From assembly GCF_000010725.1 (NCBI RefSeq), contig NC_013854.1, positions 897,001-961,000 on the forward strand: DNA of 64,000 nt, given 5' to 3'. Origin of the DNA: Azospirillum sp. B510. Its GTDB lineage: Bacteria > Pseudomonadota > Alphaproteobacteria > Azospirillales > Azospirillaceae. The notes beneath the pieces are model-generated. The model searched no databases, had not been told where the DNA came from, and worked only from the letters and a program-made list of their open reading frames with translations. The translations under genes and the position numbers were made by a program. Shown piece by piece: positions 16,272 through 25,718 of this stretch (positions are counted from its first letter, which is position 1; each line of letters opens with the position of its first letter).

Positions 16272-18386
16272 TCACGCGGCCACCGCCTCGGTCGGGACCG
16301 GAGCTTCACCGTCGCCGGTCAGGAAAGCCGGCAGGACCTCGGTGTCGTCCCCTTCCGCACCGGCATCCCCCTCCATCGACGCGTCCGTCGGCGGACGCAG
16401 TGGTTCCGGCAGCCAGCCGCTGCCGGCGAGCAGCCGCTCGGCCTCCTTGGCCATGTCGGGTTTTCGCAGATGATCGATCAGCTGCGCCGCCTCCGGACCA
16501 CGGGCTTCGCGCACCGCCTCCAGAATGCGCGCCTTGGGCACCCGGCCGAGATAGGCATCGACCGTCGGCGCCCAGCCGGCCGCCGCCATGTCGAGACCGA
16601 CCGCCTGGGCCAGGGCATCGGCGTGGGCCAAGCGCTGCGGGTTGCGGTTCCACGGCTCATGGACGGCGTTGACGCCGAAGGAAACGCAGTGGGCGAACAA
16701 GGCCGCCCGGCTGTCGCCGTCGAACGCCGACAGCGTGGCCCAAAGATCGGCGGCGGCCTGCGGCAACTGGCCGCCCCAGGAACGTTGACGGGCGTCGATC
16801 GCCTTGGCCGAGGCGCTGGCGGCCAGATCGGGCGGCTGCACGCCGAAGCCGGCGCTCTTCAGCTCCAGGTCCAGGCAGGACCCGCCGCCGCGCTGGTAAA
16901 AGCTCCGCAGGCACAGCGCGTGCAGCGCCGCCAGGAAGGCGATGTCGGGATCGCCGGCCACCGCATCGCGCAGGGCCAGGGTGCGATGCACGCTCAGTTC
17001 GGTCAGCAGCCGGTCGGGCAGCGGCCGCAGCCCCTCCTCTTCCTTCGGCGCCTCCGGTCCCACGACCGACACGGGGGCCGGTGCCGAAACCTGGGCGTTT
17101 CCGGTGATGATCGCCGGCTGGGCGGCGACCGCCCCACCCGCACCAGCCGCCGATGGGGTGGCCACCTGCCCATCGTTGCCGGGCACGGCCACCGGCTCGA
17201 CCGGCGCCTCGTCCTCCGGCCGCACATAGCCGCGGTCGATTTGGAGTTGCCCCTCGGCATCGACGCTGACGAAGACCCCGGCCCGCGCCACCTCCGCCGT
17301 CTCGTAGACCGCCGGCCGATCCTCGAGCGCCCGCAACGCGACGTCGATCTCGACGAACCGTTGCGCCACCGCGTCCAGTTCCCCGGCATCGGCCGGGTCG
17401 TTCCCCTCCAACCGCTCATACTCGGCGTGCAGCGCGTCGTAGGTCGCCTGTTCCGCCTCGCTGAGTGGCACCGGCTCGCCGCTCAGGCGACGCAGCCCCC
17501 GGCTGTGGCCGTAGGGAAAGGCCAGCGCCACCTCGACCCACTTCCAGCCCTCGGCCCGGACGGTCGCCGCCTCGGCCTCCAGCATCTCCGCCACCAGCCG
17601 GTCGAGCAGCGCCGGGTCCTGCAACCAGCCGCCATCGTCGTGCAGGAACAGGTCACGCATCACCACCCCGCCAGCCGCCTCGTAAGCCTCAAGGCCGACG
17701 AACAGCGCCCGCTTGTCCGAGGCCCGCACCGCTCCCTCGGTCAGCAGCCGGCGGATCTGATAGGGCTCGCGGCTGTAGGCCTTCGACAGCGCCTCCCACA
17801 CCTGCTCCTGCCGCGCCTGGTCGTCGGTGACGGTGAAGGCCATCAACTGCTCCAAGGTCATCTTGTCGTCGGCGTAGGCGTCGAGCAGCGGAGCGGCGAC
17901 GGTGGCCAGCTTCAGCCGCTGCTTGACCACACCGGCGCCGACGAAGAAGCGGGCGGCGATCTCCTCCTCGCCGAGCCCGGCCTCGCGCAGGGTCTGGAAG
18001 GCGCGGAACTGGTCGAGCGGGTGCAGCGGTTCGCGTTGCAGGTTCTCGGCCAGCGAATCCTCCTCGGCAAAGCCGCCGGTCCGCACGACGCAAGGCACCG
18101 GCTGGGTCTTGGTCATGCGCTTCTGCTTGACCAGCAGTTCCAGCGCCCGGAAGCGGCGCCCGCCGACAGGCACCTCGTAGACGCCGGTCTCGGCCCCCTC
18201 GGCCCCCTCGGCGTCGAGCACCGGGCGGACGGCGAGGCTGTGCAGCAGGGTGCGCCGGGCGATGTCCTCGGCAAGCTCCTCGATCGAGACGCCGGCCTTG
18301 ACCTTGCGGACGTTGGCCTGGGACAGCACCAGCTTGTTGAAGGGGATGTCGCGCGAGGCGTTCAGGACGATCTTGGCGGTGGCCAT
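16272..18386 (-). CDS. Large ParB/RepB/Spo0J-family protein
   Basis: Protein of 704 aa starting MATAKIVLNASRDIPFNKLVLSQANVRK. The N-terminal ParB domain has LHSLAVRPVLD, VGGRRFRALELLV and ENLQREPLHPLDQFRAFQTL, followed by a helix-turn-helix (EEEIAARFFVGAGVVKQRLKLA). The rest is a long C-terminal extension rich in Ala/Pro/Glu, unlike chromosomal ParB of about 300 aa. Such long ParB-like proteins are carried by conjugative plasmids and ICEs of alphaproteobacteria next to ArdC and strawberry-notch genes. No ParA gene is adjacent, so a role in segregation is not shown. Confidence 0.88.
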   Translation of the reverse strand: MATAKIVLNASRDIPFNKLVLSQANVRKVKAGVSIEELAEDIARRTLLHSLAVRPVLDAEGAEGAETGVYEVPVGGRRFRALELLVKQKRMTKTQPVPCVVRTGGFAEEDSLAENLQREPLHPLDQFRAFQTLREAGLGEEEIAARFFVGAGVVKQRLKLATVAAPLLDAYADDKMTLEQLMAFTVTDDQARQEQVWEALSKAYSREPYQIRRLLTEGAVRASDKRALFVGLEAYEAAGGVVMRDLFLHDDGGWLQDPALLDRLVAEMLEAEAATVRAEGWKWVEVALAFPYGHSRGLRRLSGEPVPLSEAEQATYDALHAEYERLEGNDPADAGELDAVAQRFVEIDVALRALEDRPAVYETAEVARAGVFVSVDAEGQLQIDRGYVRPEDEAPVEPVAVPGNDGQVATPSAAGAGGAVAAQPAIITGNAQVSAPAPVSVVGPEAPKEEEGLRPLPDRLLTELSVHRTLALRDAVAGDPDIAFLAALHALCLRSFYQRGGGSCLDLELKSAGFGVQPPDLAASASAKAIDARQRSWGGQLPQAAADLWATLSAFDGDSRAALFAHCVSFGVNAVHEPWNRNPQRLAHADALAQAVGLDMAAAGWAPTVDAYLGRVPKARILEAVREARGPEAAQLIDHLRKPDMAKEAERLLAGSGWLPEPLRPPTDASMEGDAGAEGDDTEVLPAFLTGDGEAPVPTEAVAA

Positions 18387-18587
18387 GGCGGTAATCTCCG
18401 CAACGGGCGGCCGGGAGCCTCTCTCCCGATCTCCTCACCCGTTCACCCCACCCCCACCATCCTCGTCCTCTCCCCTGGCCGAGCCTCACCAGGTGTCCGA
18501 CACGATGCCCGCAGTCCGACCGGTGCCTTGCCGGGACCAGCGGCAGCGCGCATGATCCCAGCCGGTCGACAGGGGGGAGAGCCGCCG

Positions 18588-18779
18588 ATGTTCGTGGTGG
18601 ATGAGGCGATGGCCGAGGCGGTGCAGCGGGCGTTCGACGAGCAGGGCGAATGGCCCGCCGTGGCGGAACTCCGGCGCCACATGCCGATGGCCGACAACGC
18701 CAACGCCCTGCGGACGGTGCGGACCATCGCCTTCTGGCGCCTGCGTCCGGATCCTGCCCGGCAAGCGCCGACAGAATAA
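18588..18779 (+). CDS. Small hypothetical protein
   Basis: Protein of 63 aa starting MFVVDEAMAEAVQRAFDEQGE, with a purine-rich GGGGGGAGAG before the ATG. It is predicted helical and charged (WPAVAELRRHMPMADNANALRTVRTIAFW). It lies in the gap between the divergently oriented parB-like and ardC-like neighbours and has no recognised family. Small proteins of this sort recur on such plasmids; moderate support. Confidence 0.5.
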   Translation: MFVVDEAMAEAVQRAFDEQGEWPAVAELRRHMPMADNANALRTVRTIAFWRLRPDPARQAPTE

Positions 18780-18841
18780 GAGGGACACGGTCGGACCCGA
18801 CGGTCTTCCGCATCCCCCCGGTTGAGGCCAACGACCCTTTC

Positions 18842-19783
18842 TCAGGCGACTGCTTGCTCTTCGCCCTCGACATCCGCCGGCATAAGGGCCAACAGGTAAT
18901 CGGCGGCCTTGGAAGCGGCACTGGCGGCGCGGACGATGGCGTGATCGTCGGCCCGCAGCACGTCCAACCAGCTGCCGATGTAATCGGCATGGCGGACGGT
19001 CGGCACGATGCCGAGCGCCGCGCAGAGATAGGCCGAGGCGATTTCCGCCACCAGCTCCTCGAAGGCATATTTGCGCGAGCCAAAGGCACCGGACAGGTCG
19101 CGGCCCAACCGGCTGGGATGGCCGGTGCTGTGCCCCAGCTCGTGCAGCGCGGTGTGGTGCCAGTTCACCGGCTCGAAGAAGGCCTGGGGAGGCGGCACCT
19201 GAACGTAATCATGCTGGAGATTGTAGAAGGCCCTGGCGCCGCCGATGCGGACATCGACCCCGCTGGCGCGGATCAGTGCTTCGGCCCGCGGCAGGATCAG
19301 TCCTGCCGCGATCGGCGGCGGCGCCGAGGCGATGTCCTCCGGCAGGCCTTCGCACTGATCGGTGTTGAAGACGGTGAAACGTTTCAGGAAAGGAATGGGC
19401 TGGGCGTCGTCGCCCGTCTCCCGCGCGCGCCGGCGCTCACGGTCGGGAACGAAGCGGTCGGCATAGACCAATGTGGTGCCGCGCTCGCCCCGGCGGACGG
19501 TGCCGCCCAGCGACCGGGCTTGCCGGTAGGTCAGCCAGTTCTGGCCAGAGAAGCCGCCGGCGAAAACGGCGCCCCACAGGATCAGGACGTTGATGCCGCT
19601 GTAGCTGCGGCCGGAGACGACATTGCGCGGCAGTCCAAGGGGTGCGACGGCGCCGGAGGTTCCCCAGGGCTGCACCCAGGGCAGCCGCCCGGCTTCCAGC
19701 TCGGCAATGATGCGGGTGGTGATCTCGGCGTACAGGCTGGCGCGTCCGGCAGAAGAGCGGACGGGGTAGGGGGCATCGGGCAT
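18842..19783 (-). CDS. ArdC-like antirestriction protein (ssDNA-binding + zincin)
   Basis: Protein of 313 aa. The N-terminal ArdC domain (LYAEITTRIIAELEAGRLPWVQPWG; NVVSGRSYSGINVLILW) binds single-stranded DNA in characterised members. The C-terminal zincin-like domain carries HELGHSTGH (HExxH at 214-218) with a downstream EELVAEIAS Glu cluster near 242-247. ArdC protects incoming plasmid DNA from host restriction. All motif residues are present, so the protein is likely intact. Confidence 0.9.
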   Translation of the reverse strand: MPDAPYPVRSSAGRASLYAEITTRIIAELEAGRLPWVQPWGTSGAVAPLGLPRNVVSGRSYSGINVLILWGAVFAGGFSGQNWLTYRQARSLGGTVRRGERGTTLVYADRFVPDRERRRARETGDDAQPIPFLKRFTVFNTDQCEGLPEDIASAPPPIAAGLILPRAEALIRASGVDVRIGGARAFYNLQHDYVQVPPPQAFFEPVNWHHTALHELGHSTGHPSRLGRDLSGAFGSRKYAFEELVAEIASAYLCAALGIVPTVRHADYIGSWLDVLRADDHAIVRAASAASKAADYLLALMPADVEGEEQAVA

Positions 19784-20138
19784 GGCGGGTCTCCCTGACG
19801 GACCGGCCGGAGGCCTTTCCTCCCGCTTCCAAGCCCGTCATGGTTCCCCTCCCGGCCCTCTCCCTTTTCGGCGTGGTGCCGCAACAGATGACAGGGGGTT
19901 CCGGATTGCCGATTTCGATCCTCTGGCGCCCTCTCACCCAGGCTCCATTGGCGGGGAGCTTGGCGCGGATGGCCTATGTCATCGTTGGAGCCCGCCCTCA
20001 GGATGGTTATCCACACCAAAATCGACGGGCCGCTCAACGGCAGGATACAATGTGGCAAGAAGCCGTTAGACTCGGTGCGCGCCAAGCGCGTCTGCCGATC
20101 CTTGGGATCACCACCGTCGTTTCTATATCGTTCTCATC
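19784..20138. other. Intergenic region upstream of ietA
   Basis: About 355 nt between the divergent ArdC and AAA-ATPase genes. No coding frame is convincing. It must hold promoters for both; the last 40 nt before ietA are locally AT-richer (TTTCTATATCGTTCTCATC), but no clear Shine-Dalgarno is visible. Confidence 0.4.
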
Positions 20139-21122
20139 ATGACCGCCGCACGCCACATCATTGCCCTGCTCAAGAGCCACATCGCCGGGGATGAACAGCA
20201 GTTCCTCTCGGTGGCGATGCAGGTTGCTGCGCTTGAAGCGCGCCAGGGACACGGCAAGCTGGCCCAGGAACTGCGCGACCTGATCGATGCAGCCAAGGTC
20301 CGGCCGAGCGCGGTCGAGCGGCGGCCCGGCGGCCCCGTACCGCTGGTTCAGCCGAAGGGCGAGCTGGCGAACCTGTTGTCTGTCCGATATTCGGACGTGC
20401 GGCTCAACAGCATGGTGCTGACCGACGGCGTCGAGCGGCGCCTGCGGCGTACGCTTCTGGAACAGACGCAGCAGGAACGGCTTCGCGCACATGGCCTCGT
20501 GCCGCGCCGCAAGCTCCTGCTCGTCGGACCGCCCGGGGCGGGCAAGACGATGACGGCGGCGGCGTTGGCCGGTGAACTGCGGCTGCCGCTGTTCACCGTC
20601 GTGCTCGACGGTCTCATCTCCAAGTTCATGGGGGACACGGCGGGCAAGCTGCGGCTCGTGTTCGAGGCGATGGCGGCGACTCGGGGTGTGTACTTCTTCG
20701 ACGAGTTCGACGCGCTTGGCGCCCGCCGCACGGCCGATAACGATGTCGGTGAAATCCGGCGCGTTCTCAACTCCTTCCTGCAATTCCTGGAGCAGGACGA
20801 CAGCCAGAGCCTGATCGTCGCGGCGACGAATCATGCGGATTTGCTTGATCGGGCCTTGTTCCGCCGGTTCGACGACATTCTGGAGTACACGCTGCCCGAT
20901 GCCGCCTTGATCGAGCGGTTGCTCAAGGCGCGTCTCGTCGCGTTCACGGTGGACCGGATCGATTGGAAAGCCGTCGCGGAGGCTGCCGTCGGCCTGAGCC
21001 ATGCCGAATCGACCCGCGCTGCGGATGAAGCCGCCAAGGCCGCCGTGCTCGACGGCGGTATCACGATCACCACCGAAGCGTTGCTCGCGGCCATCGCGGA
21101 GCGGCGCGCCACTACGGAATAG
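20139..21122 (+). CDS. ietA: AAA+ ATPase of IetAS-type system
   Basis: Protein of 327 aa. Single AAA+ domain: Walker A GPPGAGKT (130-137), Walker B VYFFDEFD (184-191), sensor-1 N231 in AATNHADLLDRALFRRFD, Arg-finger RRFD (242-245). The N-terminal 100 residues are helical. It is directly followed by a subtilisin-like protease, the pairing known as IetA/IetS: first described as a stability/incompatibility toxin-antitoxin on Agrobacterium pTiC58 and later listed among anti-phage systems. In that model the ATPase restrains the protease. The gene lies on the mobile-element side, next to a prophage. Confidence 0.88.
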   Translation: MTAARHIIALLKSHIAGDEQQFLSVAMQVAALEARQGHGKLAQELRDLIDAAKVRPSAVERRPGGPVPLVQPKGELANLLSVRYSDVRLNSMVLTDGVERRLRRTLLEQTQQERLRAHGLVPRRKLLLVGPPGAGKTMTAAALAGELRLPLFTVVLDGLISKFMGDTAGKLRLVFEAMAATRGVYFFDEFDALGARRTADNDVGEIRRVLNSFLQFLEQDDSQSLIVAATNHADLLDRALFRRFDDILEYTLPDAALIERLLKARLVAFTVDRIDWKAVAEAAVGLSHAESTRAADEAAKAAVLDGGITITTEALLAAIAERRATTE

Positions 21123-21131
21123 CCGCAGACC

Positions 21132-23614
21132 GTGCCGATGCCCGATACTCCGCGCGACCGGCCGCACCTCCACGTCGAAGGCGGCGGCACCTCCGAGCCC
21201 TACAGCCCCCACCGCAGAAGATCACGCCCCGTCCACTGCCGTTGCGCGACCGTGAGGGCCACGCGCAGGCACTCGAACGGGCCATCGGCGAAGCGCTCGC
21301 GGGCGGACGCCGCGAGATGGCGGCGCGGGAGCCCGACATCGCCGAAGGCAGGCCGGGCTTCTATCTGGAGGTCGAGATCGCCGCTGCCGAACGGGCCGCC
21401 ATCGACCAGCTCGGCGACCGCCGCAAGGCGGTGGAGGTCGTCGCCGTCCGCGATCCCGGCGATCCGGCCGGGCCGGTTGCCGCCACGGTGTTCGTCCCGG
21501 CCGGCGCCGAGTCGTTCTATCTGGACAAGGTGGAAGCCTACCGGACCGAACAGACGGCCAAGGGCCACCCGAAGAACCAAGCTCTGGTCACCCGCCTTGA
21601 AACGGTGCGCGTGGCCACCGTGCGCTCACTGTTCACCGATGCGGACGCGCTGTATCCGCCCCCCGGTCAGGCGATCTGGTGGGAGGTTTGGCTGCGTCGC
21701 GGCACACGGCCCCCGTTTGAGCGAGTCGCCGGGCGGTTGAACGTGCCTGTGAAGCCGCACGCCGTCCGCTTTCCCGAACGGGACGTGGTGCTCGCCCTGG
21801 CCGATGAGGCCACGATGACCCGGCTGGTGCGCAACAGCGACGCCGTGGCTGAATTGCGGGCGGCCAAGGACACGCCGGCCATGTTCCTCGCCATGGATGG
21901 GGCCGCTCAGCGGGAGTGGACGGATGAGCTTCTCGGTCGCCTGACACCGCCGGATGGCGCTGCCAGCGCTGTTTGCCTGCTCGACAGCGGCGCTACGGCG
22001 GGACACCCGCTGTTGCGCCCGGCTCTTGCCGATGCTGACCTGCACACGGTCAATCCGGATTGGGGCGTGGCCGACACCGCTGGCCGGTGGTTGGGGCACG
22101 GCACGGCCATGGCGGGGGCCGCGCTCTACGGCGATCTGCACGCGATCCTGGAGACGGCCGATCCGGTCACCCTGTCCCATCGGCTGGAAAGCGTGAAGAT
22201 CCTGCCGCCCGACGGCGTTCCGGACAACGAGCCGGAGTTGTACGGCGCGCTCACCGGTGAAGCCATCGCCCGCGCCGAGGTGCAGGCGCCGTTCCGCAAC
22301 CGAGTCGTCTGCATGGCGGTGACCAGCCCGAGCCCGTCACGCGGGAGGCCGTCGTCGTGGTCGTCCGCCATCGATCAGCTTTGCTTCGACGAAACCGGGC
22401 GCCGCCTCGTGGTCGTTTCGGCCGGCAACATCCGGGATGACCTCGATCCGGCCGCCTACCTCGACCGGAACGATCTGGAGCCGGTCGAAGACCCTGCCCA
22501 GGCGTGGAACGCGCTGACGATCGGTGCCTGCACGGACAAGATCACCATCACCGATCCGGCCTATGACGGCTGGGCGCCTCTGGCTCCCGCGGGAGATCTT
22601 TCTCCGCGCAGCCGGACGTCGGTGTTGTGGGATCGCCAATGGCCGATCAAGCCCGAGGTGACGTTCGAAGGCGGCAATCTCGCTGGGGATGGCCGCTTTC
22701 CGCCGGAAGCCATCGACGACCTGCAACTGCTGACGACCCATTACCGGCCCGCGCGACGCCTGTTCGACACGCTGGGCGACACCAGCGGCGCCACGGCCCT
22801 GGCGGCCAACATGGCCGCCCGGATCATGGCGGCCCGGCCCCGGCTGTGGCCGGAGACGGTGCGCGGGCTGATCGTCCAAGCCGCGGAATGGACTCCGGCA
22901 ATGCGGGCGCGATTCGACGCCTGCGGCGGAAAGCGCCAGATGCAGGCGTTGTTGCGCCGCTATGGCTATGGCGTGCCGGACCTCGGGCGGGCTCTGCTGA
23001 GCGCCAGCAACGACCTCACCCTCATGGTCGAGGACGAGGTGCAGCCGTTTCAGCGCGACGGCAGCACGGCGACGATGAAGAACATGAACCTGCACCGGCT
23101 GCCCTGGCCGCGCGACGAGCTGGAGGCGCTTGGCGAACTGCCCGTGGAACTGCGCCTTACGCTGTCGTACTTCGTCGAGCCCAATCCCGGTGAGCGCGGC
23201 TGGACGCGGCGGCACCGCTACGCGTCGCACGCCCTGCGTTTCGCCGTCAAACGCGCGACCGAGCCGCTGGACGACTTCCGACGCCGCATCAACAAGGCGG
23301 CCCGCGAGGAGGAGGAAGGGGGCACGGCCACAGCGACCGGTAGCGACGGCTGGCTGCTCGGCACCCTGCGCGACCGCGGCTCGATCCATTCGGACTGGTG
23401 GCGGGGAACCGCGGCCGAGCTGGCGTCGCGCGACGCCATCGGCGTCTTCCCGGTCGGTGGCTGGTGGAAGGAGAAGCCCTTCCTGGATCGCTGGAGCACG
23501 CCGGCCCGTTACGCCCTGATCGTCTCGATTCGCGCCCCCGGCGCACCGGTGGACATCTACACGCCGGTCGCCACGCGCCTGGCGATCCCAACCGTGATCG
23601 GACTCCGCCGGTAG
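21132..23614 (+). CDS. ietS: Subtilisin-like serine protease IetS (apparent 5' frameshift)
   Basis: The S8 triad is visible: Asp in VCLLDSGATAGHPLL, His in WLGHGTAMAGAALYG, Ser in GDTSGATALAANMAA, with VVVSAGNIRDD for the oxyanion hole. The main frame is open from about 21211 and its first recognised start is TTG 21242 (790 aa). The expected N-terminus (DRPHLHVEGGGTSEPYSP, GTG 21132 or ATG 21138) is in another frame. The two join perfectly as PYSPPPQKITPRPLPLRDREG if the run of five C at 21206-21210 had six. Either a mutation, a phase-variable tract, slippage, or a sequence error. Confidence 0.85.
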
Positions 23615-23923
23615 TTCGCCGGCCGCGTGCTTACTGGGTGCTTACTGGCACCCCCGAAGACCGAGTCGGCCGGAAAGCAAAAAGCCAGCCAACCCATTGG
23701 ATTGACTGGCTTTCTTGATGGTAGCAGCGGCCCGCTACCGACGGGACAGTAATGATCGGCTGACCATAACGGTGGCCTGCTGACGGGCGGGCAACTGTCG
23801 GGCTGCCAGGGTTACCAAGGAAACTTCGGCTCTGCGGAAAAGCGGGTTGATCGCGCTCGCTTAGGTTAAGCGCCTTCGTGCGCGTCGGCCGGCGTCCAGG
23901 CAGCATACTCGCCCACTCTCCCG
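23615..23923. other. Intergenic junction; probable left prophage boundary
   Basis: About 310 nt with no gene. It holds tandem 11-bp repeats (GTGCTTACTGG at 23627-23637 and 23638-23648), a bidirectional terminator (23681-23713), a second small hairpin GGTAGC/GCTACC (23720-23739), and a 25-bp sequence (23825-23849) repeated in inverted orientation at 26883-26907. Genes to the right are leftward small prophage-type genes. The att site cannot be named because the other end is outside the window. Confidence 0.5.
23679..23713. terminator. Bidirectional terminator hairpin
   Basis: AAAGCCAG (23681-23688) pairs with CTGGCTTT (23706-23713), with CAA/TTG able to extend the stem. On the minus strand the stem is followed by TTTTT, on the plus strand by TTTCTT. 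It would end both ietS and the leftward prophage block. Confidence 0.7.
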
Positions 23924-24205
23924 TCACGGCAGGCGGGCGGCCTCCAGGTCCTCCTGCACCCGGCCCAGCACATCCAGAGCCCCATCGTGCGCCCACAGAG
24001 CAGCCCGAAGGGCGCCCCCGTAGGCACGATGCTGACCGGCCGGCAGGCTGGCCACGGTCTCGGCAAGCCACCGCTCGATCTGCGGCGGGCAGGCCCCAGC
24101 CTTGCCCCAGCGGATCGCCGTCTTCGACGCCACGCCCGCCACCTCCGACAGCGGCTGGCGCCACTCGCTGCCCCACAGGGCCTCCGCATCATCCTGCCAC
24201 GTCAT
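23924..24205 (-). CDS. Small prophage hypothetical protein
   Basis: Protein of 93 aa from ATG 24205 (MTWQDDAEALWGSEWRQPLSEVAGVASKTAIRWGKAG). The central part resembles a short helix-turn-helix (LSEVAGVASKTAIRWG), so DNA binding is possible. It overlaps the end of the upstream gene by 17 nt. Last gene of the leftward block before the terminator. No named family recognised. Confidence 0.55.
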   Translation of the reverse strand: MTWQDDAEALWGSEWRQPLSEVAGVASKTAIRWGKAGACPPQIERWLAETVASLPAGQHRAYGGALRAALWAHDGALDVLGRVQEDLEAARLP

Positions 24206-24992
24206 CGGTGGCCTCCTCCTCGTTGGGATCGGTGTAGCCGGTGCCGGTGTCGACCCGGCCGCGCAGCACCGGGGCCGTCGGGCCAAGATCACGGGAGAGG
24301 CGGTAGAGATAGGCCGTCCCGATGCCGGCGTCGCCGCCGGTCTCGCCCGCCACCTCCACCAGATCCTCGCGCTGCCAACGGCGGGCGTAGTTCTTGGCGG
24401 TGTTGGGGCTGGCGCCGGCCCGCTCGGCCAGCTCGGCGCACGTCATGGCTTCGCCGCAGCGCAGCGCCGCCCACAGACGCTGGGCGACCCGGTCCGGATT
24501 GGCGCGGGTCCGAACGTAGCCCGGCGCCCGCGGCTTGCGTGCCGCCTTCGGCGGGGCTGGGGTCGGAGGAGGGACCGACGCCGGTAGCGGATCGGGAGCG
24601 GGCGAGGCGTCCACCACCAGGGCGGCGGCGCTCCACATGCGGCGGACGTCGCGCGGCGGGATCCGCCGCAGCGCGTCGAGCCAGCGGGCGCCGACCAGAC
24701 CTGCCAGTAGGTAACACCGCACCGGCCGCTCCTCCTCCGGCGCGGTGCCCTGCTGGCGCAGGCGGATGACACGGACGCGCCACAGCGTGATGTCGCGCGG
24801 AAGATCGAGCGCGGCCACCGCCGCGGCTGTCTGCGGCGGGGAGGCCGGGCGCATCTCGTTCAGATCCAGGTCGGGCACCGCCAGGCCGTCCGGCCAGGGC
24901 AGGATGAGGTCGACGCCGCCGGCACGGTCGGCGGCGTGACGCTGAGTCCGGGACAGGCTGATCATCGCAGCCCCGGTATCATCCACGACCAT
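24189..24992 (-). CDS. Prophage protein with C-terminal winged-helix region
   Basis: Protein of 267 aa from ATG 24992; 258 aa if started at ATG 24965 (MISLSRTQRHAADRAGG). The N-terminal half is unknown (DLILPWPDGLAVPDLDLNEMRP; ITLWRVRVIRLRQQG). After a Pro-rich linker, VAQRLWAALRCGEAMTCAELAERAGASPNTAKNYARRW looks like a helix-turn-helix. Probably a DNA-binding regulator. Overlaps both neighbours by a few bases, so operonic. Confidence 0.6.
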   Translation of the reverse strand: MVVDDTGAAMISLSRTQRHAADRAGGVDLILPWPDGLAVPDLDLNEMRPASPPQTAAAVAALDLPRDITLWRVRVIRLRQQGTAPEEERPVRCYLLAGLVGARWLDALRRIPPRDVRRMWSAAALVVDASPAPDPLPASVPPPTPAPPKAARKPRAPGYVRTRANPDRVAQRLWAALRCGEAMTCAELAERAGASPNTAKNYARRWQREDLVEVAGETGGDAGIGTAYLYRLSRDLGPTAPVLRGRVDTGTGYTDPNEEEATDDVAG

Positions 24993-25617
24993 CTGACTTA
25001 TCTCGCAGCTCTCGCAGCGCGGGGGTATCCTGCTCGTACTTCACGCGCAGGGAGACGGGATATCCATATTTTTTCTCGACGTACCCGAGATCAGGCTTGT
25101 TTATCCAGTTGGCGAAACTGCCGTTTTCATAATACCGCTTGCGCGGCCCAATGTCGGCAGGCGTGACCTTCTTCTCCCAGGTCGCGCGCGGCCCTGGGGC
25201 CGTTCGCGCCACCTGCGTGATGCCCTGGGAGTCCGCAAGCCAAACCAATCGGGTTGACCACGGTTTTCCATTTATCTCGGTCACCAATGTGACGGGGTAA
25301 TAGCGCTTCGGAGAAGCCCTTGTCGCGTGCAGCCAACTCCTCAAAGTTTCTGTATCGGCATGGCCGATGGCGACAATCTGACCACCGTCGATGCTGACGC
25401 GGACATTTTGGTTTCCGTACATGCGGAACACGGGGGTGATGTTTTCTCTGGACTTCCGGCCCGCCAACGTGCGGATTTCTTCGCGTGCCGCGCGCACGGC
25501 GATGGCGCGGATCACTTCTTTCGAGGGGACTGTTCGGTCGTAAAATGTCTCGTAGAATTCAGCCACGTATTGCTCATGGCGGGCGACAATATCGGGGAAC
25601 ATGGAAATGGCGCGCAT
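24979..25617 (-). CDS. Prophage hypothetical protein
   Basis: Protein of 212 aa (MRAISMFPDIVARHEQYVAEFYETFYDRTVPS...). Its base composition is lower in GC than its neighbours. It contains VRVSIDGGQIVAIGHADTETLRSWL and YYPVTLVTEINGKPWSTRLVWLADSQG, mostly beta-rich. No family is recognised. First 40 residues are helical and charged. Probably transcribed with the genes down to 23924. Confidence 0.55.
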   Translation of the reverse strand: MRAISMFPDIVARHEQYVAEFYETFYDRTVPSKEVIRAIAVRAAREEIRTLAGRKSRENITPVFRMYGNQNVRVSIDGGQIVAIGHADTETLRSWLHATRASPKRYYPVTLVTEINGKPWSTRLVWLADSQGITQVARTAPGPRATWEKKVTPADIGPRKRYYENGSFANWINKPDLGYVEKKYGYPVSLRVKYEQDTPALRELRDKSDGRG

Positions 25618-25718
25618 GGTCAGTCTCCCGGTTGGCGCGACGCAGGGCAGCGCCGCAATGAGGCCCGGCCGTTACCGGCCAGGATCTGGACGATGGACTA
25701 GTGCGGGGCGCGTAGGTG

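Noticed and set aside
16176..18779. 867-aa plus-strand frame opposite the ParB-like gene
   Set aside because: It is a high-GC antisense shadow: low-complexity Arg/Gly/His content and no domain, while the minus strand has clear ParB motifs.
23615..23923. tRNA gene or named att site at the prophage edge
   Set aside because: No cloverleaf or T-loop consensus found; the GGTAGC/GCTACC hairpin is too short. No integrase gene is in the window to define the site.
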